Below, one piece after another: positions 53,197 through 61,989 of a DNA stretch of 64,000 bases. A program made the translations under genes and the position numbers. Numbering within the stretch: the stretch's first letter is position 1; the number at the start of each line of letters is the position of its first letter. Under the pieces are notes generated by a model. It made no database searches. It was not told where the DNA came from and was given only the letters and a program-made list of their open reading frames with translations. Source of the stretch: Nocardioides panacis (lineage in GTDB: Bacteria > Actinomycetota > Actinomycetes > Propionibacteriales > Nocardioidaceae); NCBI RefSeq assembly GCF_019039255.1, contig NZ_CP077062.1, positions 1,984,001 through 2,048,000 on the forward strand, read 5' to 3'.

Positions 53197-53934
53197 GTGC
53201 CGCTCACGATCTCTCTCCTCGCCGACCGACCTGACCTCGTCGGACCGATGTGGGACATGCCCAACTCGTGGCCGGAGTTCATGCGCCACGACCCGATCGG
53301 TGGGCTGTTCTACGGAAACGTCGAGACACGGTTCGCGGAGTTCGTCCTCGTCGCCCAGGACGATGCGGGCGAGGTCGTCGCGTGCGCGTACTCCGTCCCC
53401 TTCGTGCTCGACGGCGGCGAACTGCCCGACAACGGATGGGACTTCGTGATCCGCAACGGGTTGCTGACCAGCCTTCGTGGCCAGGAGCCGGACGCGATCT
53501 CCGCGGTCGAGATCGCCGTCCGTCCCGACCACCAGGGCACCGGTGTCTCCCGGCAGATGCTCGCAGCGATGCGGGACAACGCCGCACGGCGGGGCTTCGC
53601 CGAGCTCGTCGCGCCGGTCCGCCCCACCGGGAAGACCGACGTCCACGAGCCGATGTCGACGTACGCCTTCCGGGTGCGCGAGGACGGCCTGCCCGTCGAC
53701 CCCTGGCTGCGGGTGCACGTCCGAGCCGGTGGCCGCATCGCGAAGGTGGCCCCGCGCTCGATGGTCGTCCCTGGCACCCTCGCGGAGTGGCGTGAGTGGA
53801 CCGGGCTGCCGTTCGACGTGACCGGCCCGGTCCGCGTTCCCCGGGCACTCACACCGGTCAGCTGCGACGTCGAACACGGGGTCGCGACGTACGTCGAGCC
53901 GAACGTGTGGGTCGTGCACCGCACCGGGTGCTGA
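53197..53934 (+). CDS. GNAT-family N-acetyltransferase
   Basis: A 245-residue protein from GTG 53197. The acetyl-CoA site is SAVEIAVRPDHQGTGVSRQMLAAMRDNAARRGF, with the Q/RxxGxG/S-type loop. The C-terminal ~80 residues extend beyond a minimal GNAT fold. The substrate is unknown. It stands alone on the plus strand. Confidence 0.83.
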   Translation: MPLTISLLADRPDLVGPMWDMPNSWPEFMRHDPIGGLFYGNVETRFAEFVLVAQDDAGEVVACAYSVPFVLDGGELPDNGWDFVIRNGLLTSLRGQEPDAISAVEIAVRPDHQGTGVSRQMLAAMRDNAARRGFAELVAPVRPTGKTDVHEPMSTYAFRVREDGLPVDPWLRVHVRAGGRIAKVAPRSMVVPGTLAEWREWTGLPFDVTGPVRVPRALTPVSCDVEHGVATYVEPNVWVVHRTGC

Positions 53935-54055
53935 GTCGCGGGTGATCTGGCGTCCTGGCGCACCCCGAGGTGCGTGGGACGGATCCTCTGTGACCGGACG
54001 GCGGGGCACCGCTAGGACGCGAGGAGTCCCTCGGGTGGGGATTGGCGGGTGAGGG

Positions 54056-55684
54056 TCACGGCCCGAGGGTCAGGTCGACGCTGCCGGTCACCCCGGCGCC
54101 CGGCCGGAGCACCACGAGGGCCGGGTTGCTCCCCCACGGCCGGTACGCGGCGGTCGGGGTGTCCTGGTTCACGGTGGTGAAGTAGTTGTCGTTGCAGCCG
54201 TTCGGTCCTTGCGGCGTCGGAGCGCAGCGTTGGGTGAAGGATGATCCGCCGATCGCCTCCCACGCGCCCGTCATCGTCGATCCCGAGGCCGTCAACCGGT
54301 GGGTGGACGACTGCGGCACGTCGATGGTCGAGACCAGCCAACGGTCGGACCCGTCGAGGGCGAACCGGGTCGGGGCGCCGTACTGCATCGGCGGCAGCGT
54401 CACGGCCTGGCGGAGGCGGACCGTCATTGGCGTGCCTGTCTCGGTGTCCGCGTTGTTGGGGGTGACACCCAGGGTGTACCGACCGTCCTTGCGGAGCAGC
54501 CAACCCTGGCCGTAGTGCCAGTCGCCCACCCCGCCGCCGTCCGGCCCGGAGAGCCCGCCTGCGCTCTGCGGGTATGCCTTGTCGGGGTAGACGAACGTCC
54601 CGGCCGTGGCGGTGAACGTGAACTCGCGCGGTCGGCCCGGTACGCCGTCGTCACCGAGCGTGACCGCGGGTCCTTCGGGAGTGATCGAGGTCGTGAGGGG
54701 ACTGGACGCGCTGGCCTTCAGGTTGTCCTTGCCGGGATAGAACAGGTAGCGACCGGGGGTGATGACCCCGGAGTGGTAGTAGTTGGAGAAGGACTTGCCG
54801 GCCTCGAGGTACATGAGGGGCGGCTGCCGCAGCCCGGTGGGGGAGGTGACCGATCGCCACCCGCTGGAGGGATCGCTCGGGTCCCAGCCGCGCACCATGA
54901 CCCGGCCGGTCTCCGGCACCGTGACGACACCGGCGTCGGTGACCCCGTTCCCCGCGTGCAGCCGCACCGGGGCCGCGTCGAGGTCCAACGGCACGAGCCG
55001 CACGAGGGTCAGGTCGGCCGACGAGACCCAGCCGGCCCAGCAGGGCACCGCCTCGACCCGGTAGGTGGCGGTGCGCGGCAGTCGCCACATCCCGGGCCGC
55101 GCCGCCGCGATGACCTTCCCGGACGGGCCACGCAGCCGGTCCGCCGTGCAGTCGTCGGTCTGCTCCTCGCGGACCGTGGCGAGATCGACGAGCTGGCCGC
55201 GCCGGCCCTTGAAGACCAGCGCGATCACTCGGTCACTCCAGCTCCTCCTCGTCTGCACCGGACCGTCCGCGTAGTCGACCCTCCGCACCAGCGGGGCCTG
55301 CATCGGGGCGGTGTAGATGCGGCTGGTGACGTGCGGCAGCACGACGCGCAGCCTGACCCGGCCGCTCTCGACGTAGGCGCGGAACACGAACGAGCGCGCC
55401 TTCACCTTCTTGTGCACCACCGTGACCCACCTGGACCCGACCTGCATCTCGAGCCGGGTGGTCGTCGGCCCGGCACCGGGTCGCCGGACGTGCACGGTCA
55501 CATGCTTGGCGAGCATCGGAAGCGTCGGCCAGTCCACCGTGACCTTCAGTGCCGGACGGGCACGGACCGCGGCCGACGGCACCGCCGTGCCAGCCGGCAC
55601 GGCCACGGCCACGGCGGCGACCGGGGCGAACCCGGCCAAGAACAGGCACGCGACCGTGAGGACGCTTCCGAGACGACGAACCAT
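54056..55684 (-). CDS. uncharacterised secreted protein
   Basis: A 542-residue protein with a clear signal peptide (MVRRLGSVLTVACLFLAGF to about residue 30). The mature part is beta-rich: an Ig-like early region (LKVTVDWPTLPMLAKHVTVHV), then repeated strands with GDWHYGQGWLLRKDGRYTLGV and Asn/Asp-rich loops near the end (RCAPTPQGPNGCNDNYFTTVNQD). I do not recognise the family. Two Cys pairs may form disulfides. It is divergent from the saccharopine dehydrogenase gene. Confidence 0.7.
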   Translation of the reverse strand: MVRRLGSVLTVACLFLAGFAPVAAVAVAVPAGTAVPSAAVRARPALKVTVDWPTLPMLAKHVTVHVRRPGAGPTTTRLEMQVGSRWVTVVHKKVKARSFVFRAYVESGRVRLRVVLPHVTSRIYTAPMQAPLVRRVDYADGPVQTRRSWSDRVIALVFKGRRGQLVDLATVREEQTDDCTADRLRGPSGKVIAAARPGMWRLPRTATYRVEAVPCWAGWVSSADLTLVRLVPLDLDAAPVRLHAGNGVTDAGVVTVPETGRVMVRGWDPSDPSSGWRSVTSPTGLRQPPLMYLEAGKSFSNYYHSGVITPGRYLFYPGKDNLKASASSPLTTSITPEGPAVTLGDDGVPGRPREFTFTATAGTFVYPDKAYPQSAGGLSGPDGGGVGDWHYGQGWLLRKDGRYTLGVTPNNADTETGTPMTVRLRQAVTLPPMQYGAPTRFALDGSDRWLVSTIDVPQSSTHRLTASGSTMTGAWEAIGGSSFTQRCAPTPQGPNGCNDNYFTTVNQDTPTAAYRPWGSNPALVVLRPGAGVTGSVDLTLGP

Positions 55685-55840
55685 CCAGACACCCCCGAGT
55701 GAGAACTACCTGCGCGCACCCTACGTCGTCCACGTCGACCTCAGGTTCGGCTTCGCCAGAACCGAGAGGCGGCGGCGGGATCTTCGCGACCGGCAAGGGG
55801 GCACCGCGTCGACTGTGCGCGTCGGTGCCATCCTGGCCGT
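55685..55840. promoter_or_regulatory. divergent promoter region
   Basis: These 156 bases lie between the start of the secreted protein gene (55684, minus) and the saccharopine dehydrogenase start (55841, plus). No clear boxes were identified. Confidence 0.3.
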
Positions 55841-56923
55841 ATGCAGCCCGTCCATGTATGGATCCGATCCGAGTCCCGCGGCACCGAGCGGCGAGCGCCC
55901 GTCGTACCCGCAGACGTCCCGCTGTTGCTCGACGCCGGTCTCGAGGTGACGGTCGAGGAGTCGCCCCAACGCGTCTTCGGCATCGAGGAGTACGCCGCGG
56001 CCGGTGCGTCCGTCGTCGCGGAGGGCACGTGGACCGACGCGCCGCACGACGCCTTCGTCCTCGGGATCAAGGAGCTCCCCGACGAGCCGGTGTCGCTGCG
56101 CCACCGGCACATCTACTTCGCGCACGCGTTCAAGGGCCAGGCGGACGCCCGTCGCACCCTGGAGCGGTTCCGCCGCGGCAGGGGTCGGCTGCTCGACGTC
56201 GAGTACCTCACCGACAAGGCCGGCCGGCGGGTCGTCGCCTTCGGCTACTGGGCCGGCTACGTGGGCGCCGCACTCGGCGTGCTGCACCTGGCCGGCGCAC
56301 TGGCCGCGCCGCTCGCCCCGATGGCCAAGCACGAGCTCGACGCGGAGCTGGAGCGAGTCGGGGATGCCGGGGCCGACCAGCTGCTGGCCCTGGTGACCGG
56401 AGCGCACGGGCGGTCCGGTCGCGGCGCCCAGGCGGCGCTGATGACCGCCGGGGTGCCGACCACCCGGTGGGATCGGCACGAGACGCGGGACCTGCACAAG
56501 CAGGCGCTTCTCGGCCATGACCTCCTGGTCAACTGCGTGGTCACGCACACCCCGACGACTCCGTTCGTGGAGCAGTCCGACCTGGACCGCGAGCGCCGGC
56601 TCCGGGTGCTCGCGGACGTGACCTGCGACGTCACCGGCCCCACCAACATGCTCCCGGTGAACACCGAGACCACTACGTGGCAGGAGCCCGTCCGACGTCT
56701 GCACGGCAGCGACCAGGAGCACAGCAGCGCATCTCTGGAGGTCATCGCCATCGACAACCTGCCCTCGCTGCTCCCGCGCGAGGCCAGCGAGGGGTTCAGC
56801 GCCGACCTGACCCCGCACCTGCTCGGCCTGGCCGAGGAGGGCGGGCCGTCGGGGCCGTGGCGGGCAGCCGGCCGCGCCTTCGACGAGGCGATCGAGAGGC
56901 TCGAGGCGCCAGCGGGCTCCTAG
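55841..56923 (+). CDS. saccharopine dehydrogenase (lysine-forming, LYS1-like)
   Basis: A 360-residue protein of the alanine-dehydrogenase/LYS1 fold. It opens with VHVWIRSESRGTERRAPVVPADVPLLLDAGLEVTVEESPQRVF. YFAHAFKGQ, LLDVEYLTDKAGRRVVAFGYWAGYVGAALG, NCVVTHTPTTPFV and LRVLADVTCDVTGPTNMLPVNT match fungal-type NAD-linked saccharopine dehydrogenase. The usual glycine-rich NAD loop is weak (VTGAHGRSGRGAQAAL). It would interconvert saccharopine and lysine plus 2-oxoglutarate. No partner lysine gene is nearby, so catabolic or other use is open. Confidence 0.85.
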   Translation: MQPVHVWIRSESRGTERRAPVVPADVPLLLDAGLEVTVEESPQRVFGIEEYAAAGASVVAEGTWTDAPHDAFVLGIKELPDEPVSLRHRHIYFAHAFKGQADARRTLERFRRGRGRLLDVEYLTDKAGRRVVAFGYWAGYVGAALGVLHLAGALAAPLAPMAKHELDAELERVGDAGADQLLALVTGAHGRSGRGAQAALMTAGVPTTRWDRHETRDLHKQALLGHDLLVNCVVTHTPTTPFVEQSDLDRERRLRVLADVTCDVTGPTNMLPVNTETTTWQEPVRRLHGSDQEHSSASLEVIAIDNLPSLLPREASEGFSADLTPHLLGLAEEGGPSGPWRAAGRAFDEAIERLEAPAGS

Positions 56924-56991
56924 CCCACGCCGCGGAGGACGTCAGGCACATGGCGTCCGCTCGTGCCGATGAACGGACGGCCCGGCCGGAC

Positions 56992-57387
56992 TCACTCGTG
57001 GGGGCCATCTCCGGTTCGAGCAGAGCGTTCGCGACTCAGATACCGAACCGGCTTGCCGAGCGACTCTGCGTAGGCGATCTCCCGTCGGGTCGACTCACCC
57101 ACGTATCCGCCGGGGTCCACGACGTACACCTCGTCAGCCATGCGAATCTTCTGGAGGTGCACGCCGCCGAGCCGCCCCTTCAGGTCCGATCTGTCTGCTG
57201 TCCAGTCGTGGTCCGGCAGGTCGGGAAGGCTGAACATCCCGAGGCTGATCACCACGCAACCCTCCATCGTGAGGCGCTGGTTGACTTCCGCGAACTCAGC
57301 CTCGAACGTGGTCGAGCCGCAGAGCGTGACGACCTTCGCGTCGGCCTCGCCCGTCTGCGGCGTCTGGTGGTCCTTCATGAGGTTCAT
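56992..57387 (-). CDS. nucleoside 2-deoxyribosyltransferase-like protein
   Basis: A 131-residue protein from ATG 57387 (ATG 57378 is an alternative). VVTLCGSTTFEAEFAEVNQRLTMEG, VVISLGMFSLPD and MADEVYVVDPGGYVGESTRREIAYAESLGKPVRYL are typical of small nucleoside 2-deoxyribosyltransferase-like proteins found in chromosomes and phages. Glu and Arg of GESTRREIAYA are the likely active-site region. The longer frame upstream to 57534 looks non-coding. Confidence 0.83.
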   Translation of the reverse strand: MNLMKDHQTPQTGEADAKVVTLCGSTTFEAEFAEVNQRLTMEGCVVISLGMFSLPDLPDHDWTADRSDLKGRLGGVHLQKIRMADEVYVVDPGGYVGESTRREIAYAESLGKPVRYLSRERSARTGDGPHE

Positions 57388-57543
57388 GATCGGTGAACGG
57401 CAGGACGAGTCTGTCGCCGCCCTCTGGACGACGCGCTTGCCGCCCACCGGGCTCCGATCACCCCAGCTTGACCGGGCGGCCCGACCAGAGCCGATGCCTC
57501 CGATTGCGCGAACGTCCCGGTCCGGCTGACGCATGCTGGGGTC

Positions 57544-57732
57544 ATGCAGCAGCCGAAGCGCCTACCCGGCGGGGCCGACCCGCAGCCGAACGCGCAGTCG
57601 TCCATGGATGTCGCCCGGCAGAGCTGGATGAACGCCAGTCCTGGACAGGGGGACGGTGCGCCCGGGATTGCGCGGGCCATCGCGGCGCTCCTGACGTGGC
57701 GCAAGAGCCGGAAGGCCCGGCGACGCCGCTAG
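57544..57732 (+). CDS. possible 62-residue basic small protein
   Basis: The ATG at 57544 follows CTGGGGTC. The peptide runs MQQPKRLPGGADPQPNAQSS to a basic tail ending SRKARRRR, with a helical-looking IARAIAALLTWRKSRKA segment. No known family. Composition is less biased than the shadow ORFs around it, and the frame fills an otherwise empty 350-base gap. Confidence 0.35.
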   Translation: MQQPKRLPGGADPQPNAQSSMDVARQSWMNASPGQGDGAPGIARAIAALLTWRKSRKARRRR

Positions 57733-57836
57733 GCACGGACGACTGAGTATCGGGAGGACGACCTCGCTCGTGGCAGCCCGGAAATGTCGCCGATATGCCC
57801 CTTGTCACGACAACAGATTCGGCGCATGGTCGTCCC

Positions 57837-59810
57837 ATGGTCCGGGTCCTGAAGTTCGCACTCCCTGTTCTCGTCATGCTGTGTGTCACGGCCGCCCTGC
57901 TTCCACCCTCCCCCTCCACCGCGGCGTCGCACGGGCGACACGTCGCGCCGGGCTCCTACACGAACCCGCTCGCGCCTCGCATCCCAGGCGGCGGCACCGT
58001 CGACAGCTGTGCCGACCCGACCGTTCTCCGCGGGCAGGGTCGGTACTCCCACTGGTGGTACATGTACTGCACCACGGACCCGCTCAACGACAGCGAGACG
58101 TCCGGCACCGGAGACCCCGTGTTCCACCCCATCCCCACGATGCGCAGCACCGACCTCGTGACGTGGACCTACGTCGGTGACGCGCTCCCCGCGAAGCCCA
58201 CCTGGGCCGCGAGCACCGCTTTCATGTGGGCGCCGGACGTGGTCTACAGCCGCACTCATCACCTCTACTACCTGAGCTTCGTCGTCACCGACACGAACGA
58301 GACCGGTGGCGGAGAGGCCGGGTGCGCCAACGACAGCGCGATCGGCGTCGCCACGAGTGCATCACCGACCGGTCCCTGGAGGATCAGCGACACTCCCCTG
58401 GTCGCGCCTCGCCGGAACACCACCGCGCCGTGCGACTACTTCTGGACCTACGACCCTGACGTCCTCGGAGACGTCGTCGACACCAGCAGCGTGCTCTACT
58501 ACGGCAGCTACTACGGCGGAGCGTTCGGCCAACACGTCACCCTGACCCCTGACGGGATGGTGCGCACCGGAACCGCCCGCCAGGTGACGCTCGGGCAGAA
58601 GACCGAACCTGCCGTCGACCCGGCCAAGCTGCGACGAGCCACGCAGCTGTCGACCGCCCGGGGGCGCGCCGCCGACTCCGACCGGCAGGTCACGATCGGC
58701 AACCGCTACGAGGGCACCAACGTGGTGCGGCACGACGGCTGGTACTACCTGTTCGCGTCCGCCACGAACTGCTGCAACGGTCCCCTCACCGGCTACAGCG
58801 TCTTCGCCGGTCGCTCACGCGGCCCGCTCGGTCCGTTCACCGATCGCGAGGGCAACTCGCTGCTCGCCGGTCGCGTCGGCGGCACGCCCGTGGTGAGCAT
58901 GAACGGCAACCGCTGGGTGGGAACCGGCCACAACTCGGTCTTCCGTGACCTGGCCGGACAGTGGTGGACGGTCTACCACGCGGTCGACCGCGGGAACCCG
59001 TACTTCGCAGGTCGACCAGGATTCACCAAGCGCCCACCCCTGCTCGACCCCGTGGACTGGGTGCGGGGCTGGCCCATGGTGCGGGCGGGGCAATGGGCCT
59101 CCGACACACGGATGCCGGCGCCGGCCGCCCAGCCCGGACAGCGCACCGCCTACAGGCCCCGTGCCGTGCAGCCCGACCTTCTCGGCACACACCTGGACGA
59201 CTACTCCGACGACTTCGACGGAAGCTCGCTCTCGGCACGGTGGAGCTGGGTGCGGCCGCCGGATGCTTCGACGTACGGCGTCGAGGGCGGGGCCTTCCGC
59301 TTCCACACGCAGGACGCGGATCTCTACGTCGACAGCAACACAGCCTCGGTGTTGACCGAGCCCGCGCCCGCAGGCAGCTACGTCGTGCAGACCCAGGTGC
59401 GCCTCGACGTGCCCGACGACGGCTGCTGCCACAACTTCCTGCAGGCAGGGCTGGTGATCTACGGCTCGGACGACGCCTTCGTGAAGCTCGCGAACGCCTC
59501 CATCTGGGAGACCCGACAGACCGAGTTCGCCAAGGAGGTGCCTTCCGCCCCCGTCGGGTTCCCGCGCTACGGGAACACGGTGGTCGGGCCCCCGGCTGAC
59601 ACGACCTGGCTGCGGATCGTGAAGCGGGTGACCCAGGTCGAGGACCGCTACACCGCGTACACCAGCCAGGACGGGCAGCACTGGGTTCGCGGAGGTACCT
59701 GGACACACGGCGAGCTCGGTGACCACGTGCGGATCGGGCTGGTGTCGATGGGCGGCCCCGGCGACTTCAACGCCTCGTTCGACCGCGTCGACGTGTGGAC
59801 GTTGCGCTGA
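57837..59810 (+). CDS. secreted family 43 glycoside hydrolase
   Basis: About 657 residues from ATG 57837 (ATG 57795 would add 14 residues before the signal peptide). A signal peptide (VLKFALPVLVMLCVTAALL) is followed by a five-bladed propeller: catalytic-base Asp in DSCADPTVLRG (near 60), FMWAPDVVYSRTHHLYYLSF, the pKa-modulating Asp region in YFWTYDPDVLGDV and the acid Glu in NRYEGTNVVRHDGWYYLFAS. The C-terminal ~190 residues (DDFDGSSLSARWSWVRPPD onward) are a DUF1349/concanavalin-like sandwich domain. It likely acts on arabinan- or xylan-type side chains outside the cell. Confidence 0.9.
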   Translation: MVRVLKFALPVLVMLCVTAALLPPSPSTAASHGRHVAPGSYTNPLAPRIPGGGTVDSCADPTVLRGQGRYSHWWYMYCTTDPLNDSETSGTGDPVFHPIPTMRSTDLVTWTYVGDALPAKPTWAASTAFMWAPDVVYSRTHHLYYLSFVVTDTNETGGGEAGCANDSAIGVATSASPTGPWRISDTPLVAPRRNTTAPCDYFWTYDPDVLGDVVDTSSVLYYGSYYGGAFGQHVTLTPDGMVRTGTARQVTLGQKTEPAVDPAKLRRATQLSTARGRAADSDRQVTIGNRYEGTNVVRHDGWYYLFASATNCCNGPLTGYSVFAGRSRGPLGPFTDREGNSLLAGRVGGTPVVSMNGNRWVGTGHNSVFRDLAGQWWTVYHAVDRGNPYFAGRPGFTKRPPLLDPVDWVRGWPMVRAGQWASDTRMPAPAAQPGQRTAYRPRAVQPDLLGTHLDDYSDDFDGSSLSARWSWVRPPDASTYGVEGGAFRFHTQDADLYVDSNTASVLTEPAPAGSYVVQTQVRLDVPDDGCCHNFLQAGLVIYGSDDAFVKLANASIWETRQTEFAKEVPSAPVGFPRYGNTVVGPPADTTWLRIVKRVTQVEDRYTAYTSQDGQHWVRGGTWTHGELGDHVRIGLVSMGGPGDFNASFDRVDVWTLR

Positions 59811-59953
59811 CGCGGATCGCGCGCACGGTCTCCCACCTGACAGCTGCCTGCCCGGTTCAGCAGGCGTCCTCTTGGCTGTAGCCCCAACGGGGCTGTCGCT
59901 GAGGGAGGTGGCGCACTAGCCTCGAAGAGATCCCACATCGCGCGAGGTGCGTC

Positions 59954-60133
59954 ATGTTTCTGGCCCTCATCATCGCCGTGCCCATCGTCCTGCTCCTGAT
60001 CTGGGCAGTGATCTTCGATCTCAAGCAGCGCCGGCGGAACCAGCCGACGACTCACGACGCCAGTGGCATCGCGACGAGGACGAGGAACCTGGCTGAAGGC
60101 AAGGGCTCCGAATGGGGAGCGGGCGGCACCTGA
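59954..60133 (+). CDS. 59-residue single-pass membrane protein
   Basis: The ATG at 59954 follows CGCGAGG with six bases of spacing. The N-terminal helix MFLALIIAVPIVLLLIWAVIF is followed by the basic stop-transfer segment DLKQRRRNQ and a hydrophilic tail ending in GSEWGAGGT. The type resembles the short actinobacterial proteins with one N-terminal helix. Function is unknown. Its 3' part overlaps, on the other strand, the frame of the small ORF at 60021-60353. Confidence 0.55.
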   Translation: MFLALIIAVPIVLLLIWAVIFDLKQRRRNQPTTHDASGIATRTRNLAEGKGSEWGAGGT

Positions 60134-60353
60134 CCGACACAGCAGCGCCCGCACGGACGGGTCCGTGACGACCGACAGTCGCTGACTGGGTCTGTCCCGC
60201 CAGCGGGATCAACTGACTCGCCGAGCCGCTGCTTCCACGCGAAGGATGGTCCGGTGCGAACCGATGCAGCTCACTTGTAGAGCCCGGGCCGTTGACGGGC
60301 GGGTTCGCCACGAAGGCGACGATGAGCAAGATCGTGAGCACTGTCCAGAACAT
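60021..60353 (-). CDS. possible small membrane protein with a strong ribosome binding site
   Basis: The ATG at 60353 is preceded by GGGGAGGG with six bases of spacing, one of the best such sites in the window. The first 20 residues, MFWTVLTILLIVAFVANPPV, form one membrane helix. The rest to the stop at 60021 (110 residues in total) is Ser/Arg/Pro-rich and non-protein-like, and it overlaps the opposite-strand small gene. The real product may be short, with the long tail reflecting an indel or decay. I rate the start as likely real and the end as doubtful. Confidence 0.4.
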   Translation of the reverse strand: MFWTVLTILLIVAFVANPPVNGPGSTSELHRFAPDHPSRGSSGSASQLIPLAGQTQSATVGRHGPVRAGAAVSVRCRPLPIRSPCLQPGSSSSSRCHWRRESSAGSAGAA

Positions 60354-60545
60354 GTCAATCCCTCCCCGTCGGAACGTGTGTCCCGTCAAGGGCAGATTAC
60401 CCATCTCGAGCGACCGGCGTGTCACAACTCGGCGGTGTGACTCCGAGGGACAACCGCGTGCGGCCGGTGCAAAGCACCTGGGCGGTCTTGCACCGACGAC
60501 ATCCACGCACGCTAATTTGGGCATCTCGAGGCAGAGGAGCGTCCC
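60134..60545. other. gap between small membrane gene and DHFR-like gene
   Basis: These 412 bases hold only the start of the minus-strand small ORF (60353). Upstream of the DHFR-like gene, around 60505-60545, is gcacgctaatttgggcatct followed by GAGGCAGAGGAG, a plausible promoter tail and ribosome binding site. No other structure seen. Confidence 0.4.
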
Positions 60546-61127
60546 GTGGGCAAGGTGGTCCTGTACAGCTCGGTGTCGGTGGACGGGTTCGTCGCGGACC
60601 AGGACGACCAGCCCGGACCGCTGTTCGACTGGTTGTCCAGCGGTGACGTGCCGTTGGACGAGAGCGGCGAGCTGAAGGTGTCGCAGACGTCCTATGACTA
60701 CACCCGGCCGTACTGGGACCAGATCGGGGCGACAGTCGTCGGCCGCCGCGTCTTCGACCTGACGGACGGCTGGGACGGGCAGCCTCCGGGCGGGATCGAC
60801 CACGTGGTCGTCGTGACGCACCGACCGATGCCCGAGAGCTGGGACGCCGAGGCACCGTTCCACTTCGTCGACGGTGTCGAGGCAGCCGTGACCAAGGCGC
60901 AGGAGCTCGCGGGTGGCCGCATCGTCGAGGTCGCCGCTGGCGACGTCGGTGGCCAGGTGCTTGCCGCGGGCCTGGTCGACGAGGTGCGCATGGACGTCGT
61001 ACCCGTCGTGTTCGGGTCTGGCAAGCGCTACTTCGGGTCGGTCGACGCGCAGCACCTGTTGGACGACCCCGACGAGGTGATCCAGGGCGACCGGGTGCTT
61101 CACCTGCGCTATCGGGTGCGCCGTTGA
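60546..61127 (+). CDS. dihydrofolate reductase/RibD C-terminal-like reductase
   Basis: A 193-residue protein from GTG 60546. It opens MGKVVLYSSVSVDGFVAD, as in the RibD-C/DHFR-like family, with TVVGRRVFDLTDGW, VVVVTHRPMPESW, and the NADPH-binding and closing strands VEVAAGDVGGQVLAAGLVDEVRMDVVPVVFGSGKRYF. Members are thought to be NADPH-dependent reductases; the substrate is unknown. A second, distinct member lies 290 bases downstream. Confidence 0.88.
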   Translation: MGKVVLYSSVSVDGFVADQDDQPGPLFDWLSSGDVPLDESGELKVSQTSYDYTRPYWDQIGATVVGRRVFDLTDGWDGQPPGGIDHVVVVTHRPMPESWDAEAPFHFVDGVEAAVTKAQELAGGRIVEVAAGDVGGQVLAAGLVDEVRMDVVPVVFGSGKRYFGSVDAQHLLDDPDEVIQGDRVLHLRYRVRR

Positions 61128-61417
61128 CCGATCTGAGCGGGTGCGCGAAGAGCCCACGACGCGCCTCCGGACGTCGTCTGGGCACCGTCGAGGAGCTTCC
61201 GTTCGTAGGCGCTGACCGACCCGCAGTACCCATCGAGGACGCCGCTGTCGAGCGCGTTCGACTTGTTCACGCCATACGCCCTCGGGGTCCACACACGGGG
61301 CGCTAGGGCGATCGCCTCGTCGTAGTCGGTCTCGTACCAGGAAGGCACGGCCTCAGGGAGGCGGGACACGCGGTCGGTCCCCGATGACTCTGAGCGACCA
61401 GAGGGGTCTGTCCTTGC
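61128..61417. other. intergenic gap with a coding-like antisense fragment
   Basis: On the minus strand this gap reads as SWYETDYDEAIALAPRVWTP and GVLDGYCGSVSAYERKLLDG, which is less biased than typical shadow ORFs and may be a decayed gene piece. I do not recognise it and it has no proper start. Confidence 0.25.
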
Positions 61418-61951
61418 ATGCGACCTCTGATATTGAAGATGGACATGTCCGTGGACGGCTTCGTCGGGCAGCCCGACGAGGTGCCGGCGTGGCCGATGAG
61501 CTTCTACGACGACGAGTTCGGTGCCGAGATCCTCGACCTGATCAGCAGTGCGGGCGTGCACGCGATGGGCCGCGGAGCCTACGAGGAGATGGCGCCGTAC
61601 TGGCAGTCCTCGACCGACCCCTTCGCGAAGCCCATGAACGAGATCCCCAAGGCGGTCTTCTCGCGAACGTTGACCCAGGCGGACTGGCCCGAGTCGACCA
61701 TCTATCGCGACCTCGAGAGCGGCATGGCCGACCTCAAGGCGCAACAGGGCGCGCCGATCCTCACCTACGGCGGCGCCACCTTCGCCCAGGAGCTGACGCG
61801 ACTCGGCCTCGTCGACGAGTACCGCATCAACGTCCACCCGATCGCCTTCGGCCACGGCTACCGACTCTTCGGAGGACCGGTGGACCTCGTGCTGCAGGAC
61901 GTGCGCCGGTTCGGCGCCGGCTCCGTGGCCTACACCTACGTCCCCAGCTGA
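61418..61951 (+). CDS. dihydrofolate reductase/RibD C-terminal-like reductase
   Basis: A 177-residue paralogue-type protein: MRPLILKMDMSVDGFVGQP, GAYEEMAPYWQ, KAVFSRTLTQADWP, ILTYGGATFAQELTRLGLVDEYRINVHPIAFGHGYRLFGG. The GGATFAQ...LGLVDE segment is the NADPH-binding hallmark. The start ATG 61418 is supported by the conserved opening strand. The substrate is unknown. Confidence 0.9.
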   Translation: MRPLILKMDMSVDGFVGQPDEVPAWPMSFYDDEFGAEILDLISSAGVHAMGRGAYEEMAPYWQSSTDPFAKPMNEIPKAVFSRTLTQADWPESTIYRDLESGMADLKAQQGAPILTYGGATFAQELTRLGLVDEYRINVHPIAFGHGYRLFGGPVDLVLQDVRRFGAGSVAYTYVPS

Positions 61952-61989
61952 TCCAGCCCACACACCGGATCGTGAGTCTCGTCGAGGTC

